From the NCBI GenBank assembly GCA_009801085.1, contig VNWV01000044.1, positions 1-64,000 on the forward strand: a stretch of 64,000 nucleotides of DNA, in the 5' to 3' direction. The DNA is from Lasiodiplodia sp. COLG20 (taxonomy: Eukaryota > Ascomycota > Dothideomycetes > Botryosphaeriales > Botryosphaeriaceae). Below are positions 56,804-64,000 of the stretch, in pieces. Each line of letters opens with the position of its first letter. Position 1 is the stretch's first letter. The notes under the pieces were generated by a model. The model was not told where the DNA came from. It saw only the letters and a program-made list of their open reading frames with translations, and searched no databases. The translations under genes and the position numbers were made by a program.

Positions 56804-58826
56804 ATGACGACCACCACCGCCCCTCCTCTATTCGACCACCGAACCCCCGAATTCCCCACCATTCCAAACGTCACCCTGCACTCCCCGCAGAACCGCCACA
56901 TCAAAGTGATCACCGTGGGCGCGGGCGTCGCCGGTATCCTCAACGCCTACAACATCCAAAAAGAATGCACCAACGTCTCGCACGTCGTCTACGAGAAGAA
57001 CGCCGACGTCGGCGGCACGTGGTTCGAGAATCGCTATCCCGGTTGCGCCTGCGACGTCCCGAGCCATGCGTACTCGTACCACTTCGCTCCCAACGTACGT
57101 AGGCAACGCCGAATCTCTGATCCAGCTACTACTGCGACTACGAGTCCGTTTCTCAGCTAACGAGCTCGGTTTGCTTCTTCCGCCATAATCTAGCCCGACT
57201 GGCCGCGCTTCCTGTCCAGGCGCGAAGACATCTGGTCGTACCTCGACCGCGTGTGCCGCGTCTTCGACTTACGCAAGTATATGCGCTTCGGGGTTGAAGT
57301 CGTCGGCGCGCGCTGGGATGACGACGCGGCGCAGTGGCGAGTCAGGCTTCGTCGTCGGAGTAGTGTTGACGGCGGCGGCAGCGTTCAGGAGGAGGAGGAA
57401 GAGTTCGAGGATACGTGCGACGTCTTCCTGTATGCCACGGGCATCCTGAACAACTGGACGTGGCCGAAGATCGACGGCTTGGAGAGCTTCGAAGGGAGGA
57501 TGATCCATACGGCGCGCTGGCCGGATGAGTACCACGGTGCAGAGCAGTGGAAGGGGCAGAGGGTCGCCGTTATCGGGTCTGGGGCGTCCAGTCTGCAGGT
57601 CGTGCCGTCGATGCAGCCGCACGTGGCGAAGATGGATATCTTTGTGAGGACCGTAAGTACATGCTGCATACTGGAATTGTTGTTCGGTCTAGAAGGTACT
57701 GATGGAGTCTGCAGGGCGTGTGGTTTGCGCCGCTGGTAGACGATCTCCCGGAAGAGTATGTGTATTCGAAGGAAGAGATGGAACTGTTCCGACGCGATCC
57801 GGAAAAGCTCGTCGAGCACGTCAAGCAATTCGACACGCAGCTAAATAGGATGTGGCCGGCCTTCTTCACCGGCAGCGCGCTCCAACAATCGGTCCGGGAG
57901 AAGATAGAAGCGCGAATGGGCCAGCTCATCCGGGATAAACGCTTGCTACAAGGTCAGTCAGTCAGTCGGCTAGGCATCCACCCACCACCACTAACGACGA
58001 CGACGACGACCGGTTCGTAGGTTTCACCCCGCACTTCGCCGTCGGCTGCAGACGCATCACGCCAGGCGAAAGCTACCTCCGCGCCATCCAGCAGCCGAAC
58101 GTCAGCGTGCACTTCACGCCCGTCACCAAAATCGCACCCAACGGCGTCATCGGCGGCGACGGCGTCCTGCGCGAAGCGGACACGGTCATCTGCGCCACGG
58201 GCTTCGACGTGTCCTTCCGGCCACGCTTCCCCATCGTCGGCAAGAACGGCGTCTGCCTCTCCACCCTGTGGCGCGGCCATGACCAGCCTCCTTGCGCGTA
58301 CTTCGGCCTCACCGTGCCCGACATGCCCAACTTCATGATGCAAGGCGGTCCGCCGTCGCCGGTGCAGAACGGCACGCCGTTCGGCGGCTTCCACGCCTCC
58401 GCGGGGTACGCGCTGCATATCATCCGCAAGCTGCAGCAAGAGAATGTAAGGGCGGTGCAGCCGAAGAGGGAGGTTGTACTCGCGTTTGCTAGGCATGTGG
58501 ATGAGTACTTCGCTGGTACGGTTTTTGCGGATGCATGTCGGAGTTGGTACAAGGATCACGAGACGGGGCGCGTCAATGCCGTTTGGCCCGGCAGTGCGCT
58601 ACATTACAGGAAGGTGCTCGAGAATCCGCGGTGGGAAGACTACGAGATTGAATATAGGGATGAGGGGAATATGTTCTCGTGGATGGGGCTTGGGTTTGTG
58701 CAGGAGCAGGTCACGCCGGGGGCGGATTTGGCTTTCTATCTTAGCGTGGACAACATCGATCCTCTGTGGATGATAGAGATCCAAGGAAAGGGGGAGACGG
58801 GGAACGCGGGAGGAAGGATTAAATAA
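56804..58826 (+). CDS. FAD-dependent Baeyer-Villiger-type monooxygenase
   Basis: Exons 56804-57094, 57194-57652, 57715-57952 and 58021-58826 give 597 residues. The first FAD Rossmann motif is GAGVAG at 39-44, followed by [19 protein letters not shown], a signature of this class. The Baeyer-Villiger fingerprint FxGxxxHxxxWP is present as [12 protein letters not shown] at about 196-207. The NADPH Rossmann motif GSGASS lies at about 225-230, and the late block is VICATGFD. The enzyme inserts one oxygen next to a ketone (ester or lactone formation) using NADPH and oxygen; some members do N- or S-oxidation. It follows the alpha/beta hydrolase gene on the same strand, a common pairing in degradative or secondary metabolic clusters. 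Confidence 0.94.
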
Positions 58827-59851
58827 AGGTGTTATAGAGATCTAGTACATACCGGTCTTGCATGGGTACTGTTGCAGCGGTGCGGGCCGTGCCGCTTTCC
58901 GCCGCGGGCCCAGTCCAGGATATGCCATGATGACACCCCAAAGTTCTCACGATCGGAATCGCAGGGTAAGCCATGCCAGCGAGCCCTGACCGCGAAGATG
59001 AGCGTGTGCCGTGCCTCAGGCAAGAAATTCTGGTATTGTGGTGCCATCTCGCACGTCATCCCTGAGTACCATGCCGTCATAGATAGTCAAAGTCGTGCTG
59101 CACGAGAACGGGGGCAGCTGGAGACCAGAGAGCATGTAGGTGCTGGCACACATGGACTCGTTTCTCCGCAGGACGATCCCTTGGCGCAAGTTCCTGGCGT
59201 GGCAGGTGTACCAGTGCACTGGGACGACAACGTGTCGGTGGAAGCGCGCGTGTTCAAGGCTCGGCGCCCCTGATCCCACGACTCGGTTCTGAGTAATTCT
59301 AGAAATTAAAGTTACACGTGATTTTCCAATATTTAATGATCTTCGTTGATTCTGACTTGCACCGCGGATGTAGCCGCCGGATCTAGCCGCATATAGGAAA
59401 TACTCTCGCCGCTTTGGTGCAAATTCGCCGCAAGAGACCCTACATAAATTTTATAGATCACCATTCCCCCACTTTTAAGGTTACACGAATCGGCCCTGAG
59501 TAAAACACGAATGTCCGATTTCAGTCTTTGGTATTTAGCCATTATTGCGATATGCAGCCGGTGGATCCAGCCGAACGGTTTTTCGTCGAAATGTTGCTGT
59601 GTATGGAAACGTATCCTTGTAAAAACCTTGCAAACGGTGGTATCCACTGCAAACCGTTGTTGATAGAGCTTATTGTAGGGCTAGCAACCTCTGTCAGCTG
59701 ATATGTTAAGACAAAAAAAATACCTTTATCATCGCTTCTCAATAATATAAAGGTGGGTGGTTTGCCGCACCTTTTTCTACAGGCTCATACCCCTACGCCA
59801 CACAATCTGAGTCCACTGATATCATTTCCTCTCTGTCACAGACTTCTCAGT
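58827..59851. other. Intergenic, no supported gene
   Basis: A 133-residue open frame at 58872-59273 (+) and its antisense partner have no recognisable family and are not accepted. The stretch at 59280-59740 is AT-rich and without coding frames. A TATA-like AATATAAAGG near 59743-59752 may serve the secreted-protein gene. Confidence 0.5.
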
Positions 59852-60752
59852 ATGGTGTGGAACTACATTCGGTCGTTCGCACTGGTTGCGACCTCTGCAC
59901 TCATGATGCAAGCTAGCGCTGTCGACGTGCAGACTGGCGAGCAACCCCGTAAGTCTTAAAACAATCAATGTCCAATTTTCTCTCAAGTGCTGAAAAGATT
60001 AAACCAGAGTTCTCCCTGAGCTACCTCAACGCTCACGCCAGCCCACCTAACGACCCCCGCTTCCGCCTGCCCCCCTCCTTCTCCGATCCGCCGTTCTCAC
60101 CCGACAGCTGGGATAAAGTCCCCGACTACTGGAACTACGGCGTCTGGTACTTTGTTGCAACTTCGAGCGCGATCCTATCCGACTGGACCAACATCCAATG
60201 GGAGATGACTCCGCTCAGCCTGGACAACCAATCCGCCCCCTCGGTGGAAGGACAGGAGTTCTTCTACTTCGAGCTGCTCGGCGTCCCCGTCAAGCTCTAC
60301 GGTACCACGTGGCCGGTGGCCCCCGACTCGTACCACTCCACGCTACCCGGCGCGGGCGCTGTGATCAACAACGTCTGGGAGTTCATCGCTTGGGGCTACG
60401 ACAGCAAAGGCGTGCCGTACGCGCTGCTCTACGAGACTCAAGCCGGACCGCTCCCGCCGAGCATCAGTCTTCTTTCTCGTTCCAACAGCGGTGTTGCGGA
60501 TGACACGTATGAGCTGCTCCGTGACGGCCTCCGCAATCTGGGTAACGCGGACCTGGCCCAGCTTGCGGACGACCTGTACAACCTCCCGCATAACCACAAC
60601 AATGATGGAGAGCCCTACCCGACGTGTGGATCTACATGCAAGCTGAATTGTGAGTGAATATAATCTTGCGTCCGGAAAAGATGAATTATTACTAACATCA
60701 TATAGTGCTTGTTGATCTCCCTGTCAATCTTTCTTCTCTGGGCCTGAATTGA
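59852..60752 (+). CDS. Small secreted protein of unknown function
   Basis: Exons 59852-59948, 60008-60649 and 60706-60752 give about 261 residues. The start has a signal peptide (FALVATSALMMQASA). The mature part contains NAHASPPNDPRFRLPPSF and DYWNYGVWYFVATSSAILSDW, and later EFIAWGYDSKGVPYALLYET, then a helical region and PTCGSTCK near the C terminus. No family was recognised. If the last intron is not spliced, the protein ends LNCE instead of LNLLVDLPVNLSSLGLN. The acceptor has a good branch site (ACTAAC), so splicing is favoured. The size and signal peptide would fit an effector or a wall protein, but nothing shows this directly. Confidence 0.72.
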
Positions 60753-61536
60753 TAGATAGAGATCCAATGAAAAGGTGTGATAACAGTCGATAGTGGTATT
60801 TCTGGAAAGGGTTTATGAAATAGTTTCTAGTAGCATAGCAGCTGAAAGGGTGCGAAAATTAATCATAATATTACTCGCGATATATAATAGTGGACCTTTC
60901 TTGTATGTAGCGACGAGTCTCGTAACCTAAGCTTCTAGTTTGCTTAGCAGGCTGAAAAGCCATCGGAATCCCCTTGAATACAGCAGTAATGTCTCGATTG
61001 CTACTTTGAGTTGACTGCGGTGGACAAGATCTAAAACGTGTGGCTATATACAGCAGGAAAACTACACCGATCAGGACCACGACTAAATTCCGGATCAACG
61101 GCATTGCCATTGATCTAGGTAGGTCACATATGACGTGGGCGCTAAGCGCTTGTTTCTCGGATCCTCTTTGTCACAATAAGCGTGCGACATTCCGCTTCCA
61201 CTCGTTCCGGCTGTGCCTTGTACCCATCTTCCTTTTTCCTCTGTTTGTATAAGTGGTGTTTTTGTCATACAATGATCGTCATGCTTACGGTCTGGTTCTG
61301 TGGGCGCCCCGCACATTCGTCCGAGTTCGTCCGTGGAGCTCCCCGCAATTAGAACCAGGCCAATCGGATATTAAAGCCACGACTTCCATGCGCTTACCTA
61401 CCCTTCGCATCTCGGGATGCAGCTAAGGCCGAGCAGCACGCCTTATTGACGAATATTGTACAAAGGAGTGGAATACAAGAACGGGTACTCCCCTACCGAT
61501 TTGCAACCATCCAGCATTCGCATCATCTCTCTCATC
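60753..61536. other. Intergenic with a doubtful small membrane-protein frame
   Basis: On the minus strand at 60871-61110 an open frame of 79 residues has one clear hydrophobic segment (NLVVVLIGVVFLLYIATRF) and then polar sequence. It could be a small membrane protein, but nothing else supports it. A CCAAT box at 61360-61364 lies about 175 nt upstream of the Gal80-like start. Confidence 0.4.
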
Positions 61537-62709
61537 ATGGCTCCCATACGTGTTGCCCTTGTAGGACTTTCTGCCAAGTCGTTGAGCAAATGGGGCGCGA
61601 GTGTCCATCTTCCATACTTTCTCAGCGCCAACGGCAAGAAAAACTACCAAATCGTCGCACTCCTCAACACCTCGGTAGCAGCCGCCACAGCGGCACGAGA
61701 ACACTTTGGTCTTCCGCAAGACATCAAACCATACGGCGACCCACAGGCCCTGGCCTCGGACCCTGACGTCGACCTCGTGGTCTGCTCGACCTTCGTCGGC
61801 CACCACTTCGACACCATCGCGCCAAGCCTTCAAGCAGGCAAGCGCGTGTTCATCGAATGGCCTCTCGTCACGAACGTCAGCGAAGCCACGAAGCTGCAGA
61901 GCCTGGCTCCATCGCCGGATGTCTGGGAGCGCAGCATCATCGGGCTGCAAGGCCGCGCATCTGCTCCGGTCGAGAAGCTGAAGGCGCTCCTGGAGCAGGG
62001 CAGCATTGGCAAGGTGCTCAGCAGCCGCGTCGAGGCTAGTGCGGATTTGCTGTCTGTCTCGGCTGGCACGATCCCTGAGCCGGCGGCGTTCTTTGTCGAC
62101 AAATCCAAGGGCGCTAACGGTGTCACTATCGGGTACGGCCACTTCATCGACACCGTGCATGCCGTGCTGGGCGAGTGGGAGAGTTCTCAGGCCCGCACGC
62201 AGATTCAGCGGCCGGAGATCAAGCTGCTCGGTGCCGACCCTCCAAAAGGTGTGACGTCCGACGTCCCGGATCTTGTTGCGGTGCACGGAACGGTTACGGG
62301 GAAAGAGTATGTTGCTGAGGGCGCGAGTGTAGTCGTGAGCTGGCAGAGCGGCAAGCAGTTTAAAGGAACTCCAGCACTGGTCTGGACGATCAACGGGGAG
62401 AAGGGAGCAATTCAGCTCGTCAGTCAGGCCAGCCCCTTCCTCGGAGCGCATGCGTATAGCGGGCCTGTCACGATTCAGATTCACCATCTGGCTACTGATG
62501 AGGCTGAGGATGTGACCTGGGAGTGGGAGGATTGGCAGTCTGATCTATCTGAGACCGGAAGAAGCACAGCTACCCTGTATGATAGGTATGCCGCCTGGGT
62601 TCAGCAAGGAGAAAAGGAGATCTCAAAGGGTAAGGAATGGCCGAATCTGGGTGATGCACTACTTAGGATGAGGGAGATAGAGGAGCTTTTATCTGTTTCT
62701 AGCCGCTAA
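61537..62709 (+). CDS. Gal80-like Gfo/Idh/MocA-family oxidoreductase
   Basis: An uninterrupted exon of 390 residues from the ATG at 61537 (MAPIRVALVG). An in-frame ATG at 61456 would add 27 residues with no family counterpart. The N-terminal NAD(P)-binding Rossmann fold has VALVGLSAKS, VVCSTFVGHHFDTIAPSLQAGKR in overlapping blocks, and a modified dinucleotide loop. The Gal80-type C-terminal domain shows GVTIGYGHFIDTVHAVLGEW and ATLYDRYAAWVQQG. The usual catalytic Lys of sugar dehydrogenases (EKP) is replaced by EWP at about residues 107-109, as in Gal80-like proteins, so it may be a regulator or an enzyme of unknown substrate. Most filamentous fungi carry many such paralogues, often in metabolic clusters. 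Confidence 0.9.
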   Translation: MAPIRVALVGLSAKSLSKWGASVHLPYFLSANGKKNYQIVALLNTSVAAATAAREHFGLPQDIKPYGDPQALASDPDVDLVVCSTFVGHHFDTIAPSLQAGKRVFIEWPLVTNVSEATKLQSLAPSPDVWERSIIGLQGRASAPVEKLKALLEQGSIGKVLSSRVEASADLLSVSAGTIPEPAAFFVDKSKGANGVTIGYGHFIDTVHAVLGEWESSQARTQIQRPEIKLLGADPPKGVTSDVPDLVAVHGTVTGKEYVAEGASVVVSWQSGKQFKGTPALVWTINGEKGAIQLVSQASPFLGAHAYSGPVTIQIHHLATDEAEDVTWEWEDWQSDLSETGRSTATLYDRYAAWVQQGEKEISKGKEWPNLGDALLRMREIEELLSVSSR

Positions 62710-63323
62710 GACAAAAGATAGATTAAGATTGTAACTGAGAACTAAATTGTAAGGTCGAGCAGATTTCACATAGCTTCCTCGGCCCACGTCCGTGCATATA
62801 GAGGAAACCACCCGGTGCTCTGCCGCCCCAAACTCTCCAGCATGTACTTTTCCGGACCGGCTGAGCGCAGCGATATCGACCAGTTCATTGAGATTGAGGC
62901 TCACGCTGCCGTGTCTCGGCCAATTCAAAGCCGTGGGAGCTTAGCACGTGACAGTGTCGGCTTACGTTGAAGGCACCGGCTAATGAAAGACAAGGAGTCA
63001 ATGTCTGATAACGTAGTGATGATCGCTAACGAGGGTCTGAGGCGCAGATAAGCCAGCTCGGATACTTAAATTTCGGGCCGACACGTATCCTTGCTGATGG
63101 TTACACGAAGCGGGGTTCACGTCAGTCTCACCTCTTAAGTCGGCAAGCACCGCTTGCACTCTGACCGCGTCCAAACTCTTGACTTCCACGCCCCCATTGC
63201 ACCTCTTCGCGTATATATCTCGCTTTACGGCCCGTTTAATCTACTGCAAGCAAGATTGTATGAGAGACGCCTCCAAGGACGAGAACTTCGACACCATCAG
63301 GAACCCCGCTCCGGACTTACATC
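62710..63323. other. Intergenic, promoter of the last HET gene
   Basis: I see no supported gene. An alternative frame at 63260-63409 (MRDASKDENFDTIRN) could be an upstream exon of the following gene, but no plausible intron joins it. Confidence 0.45.
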
Positions 63324-64000
63324 ATGGAGGCCGATGGAACAGGCTCCGCAGGGACTTCTCGAAGCTCAAGCCTTTTACGTATTGGCTCAGATGCGAAGTC
63401 TTCGTGTGAACTCACAGGTCCCTTCCCCGACGGACTTTGCAACCGCTGCCAAGATCTGAAGATTCATGACCGTGACGTCGGCGAAAGAAGATGGAGCGAA
63501 TCCTTCACTGTATCTTACTCACTGGAGGATATTTTGCCAGACCTTCCAGTTCTGTCACAATCCGCACTACGCGGGTGCAAGTTCTGTGAACTGCTGAAGT
63601 CAACCATCTTTGAGCTTGTATCCGATAACCAACGACATCAGTGGCTTAGTAGCGCAGCCTTATCCACACGCAGTCCGACCTATACGGTGTTGCACGACGC
63701 CGGCCTTTCCTATCTCGAAGTACCAGTGAAATTTGAGAGATTATCCGATGTGGTGGAAGAGACCGAATTGGTGGATGAGTCTGAATTGGGGAAAATAGTC
63801 GAATATAACATTCATTTCGAAGTCGAATCTATAGAAGGTAAGCCTTTTTTTTTTTTTTTAAGAACGGCCAGTATGTTACTAGTACTAAAAATGGTTTAAG
63901 TAGGCGATAGCAGAAGCTGGCTGAACATTACGAGAAGGCCTTTAGAGCGTCACCCGCTATCCGAGAAAAATATGGCCAAATTCAAGTCCTGGCTACACCA
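63324..64000 (+). CDS. HET-domain protein, N-terminal part (runs off the window)
   Basis: The exon 63324-63837 and a second exon from 63904 to the window end give the N terminus of a HET protein. Visible are the Cys motif GLCNRCQDLKI, then SLEDILPDLPVLSQSALRGC, KFCELLKSTI, and in exon 2 DSRSWLNITRRPLERHPLSE followed by KFKSWL, all typical of the region before the HET domain. The HET domain itself lies outside the window. The 66-nt intron contains a 14-nt T run. The start codon is uncertain: ATG 63324 is the first that reads into the conserved part without further splicing. Confidence 0.72.

Noticed and set aside
58872..59273. Open frames on both strands downstream of the monooxygenase gene
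   Set aside because: Neither frame shows a recognisable family or splice context. Possible relic, but not supportable.
1..64000. CRISPR arrays, rRNA or tRNA genes
   Set aside because: No regular repeat-spacer pattern, no rRNA segments and no convincing cloverleaf were seen by eye. Weak tRNA-like matches cannot be excluded without a covariance-model scan.

Overview
The window is nuclear DNA of a filamentous ascomycete (Pezizomycotina). The main reasons are many short GT-AG introns of about 46 to 70 nt with CTRAY-like branch sites, several HET-domain genes, and fungal-type NLR genes, a CHAT-TPR gene, a GH12 endoglucanase and fungal-type transporters. The class is not certain; Sordariomycetes would fit. 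Exon structures were read by hand from reading frames, splice signals and remembered family consensus, so exact ends of some exons are provisional. Region 1 (0-21.6 kb) is rich in genes of the self/non-self recognition type: an alpha/beta-hydrolase-NACHT-ankyrin protein (811-5132, with a one-base frame conflict), a decayed HET gene (6681-7745) whose presumed tail reappears at 9002-9135 beyond an intact RidA-family gene, a patatin protein with a P-loop-less NACHT-like module (12298-9769), a large AAA+ ATPase (16200-12753), an intact HET-like gene divergent from it (16779-19112), and a secreted FAD-linked oxidase (21579-19357) with an oversized intron that holds a perfect hairpin. Position 1 starts a perfect 101-nt inverted repeat, which may be a contig-end artefact. 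Region 2 (21.6-32.5 kb) is gene-poor. It holds a heavily mutated chromate transporter (ChrA) pseudogene at about 22.6-24.3 kb and one seven-helix membrane protein (27510-26127). Nothing else there can be named. Region 3 (32.5-50.9 kb) contains a GH12 endoglucanase, a HET protein, a divergent pair made of a 280-residue gasdermin-like candidate and a TPR-CHAT protease-like protein, another HET protein with an amphipathic 22-residue tandem repeat at its N terminus, an MFS transporter gene that is intact except for two in-frame TAG codons, and a four-helix membrane protein with a long extracytoplasmic domain. Region 4 (51.4-64 kb) is metabolic: a carotenoid/stilbene-type oxygenase, a retinol-dehydrogenase-like SDR, an alpha/beta hydrolase, a Baeyer-Villiger monooxygenase, a small secreted protein and a Gal80-like oxidoreductase, followed by the start of one more HET gene that runs off the window. 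The most interesting system is the gasdermin-like/CHAT pair (37.4-42.0 kb). By analogy with the HET-Q1/HET-Q2 and RCD-1 literature, a protease could release the acidic tail of the small protein and trigger regulated cell death. The TAG-interrupted MFS gene is the second candidate, as it could be an A-to-I mRNA editing target or a fresh pseudogene.
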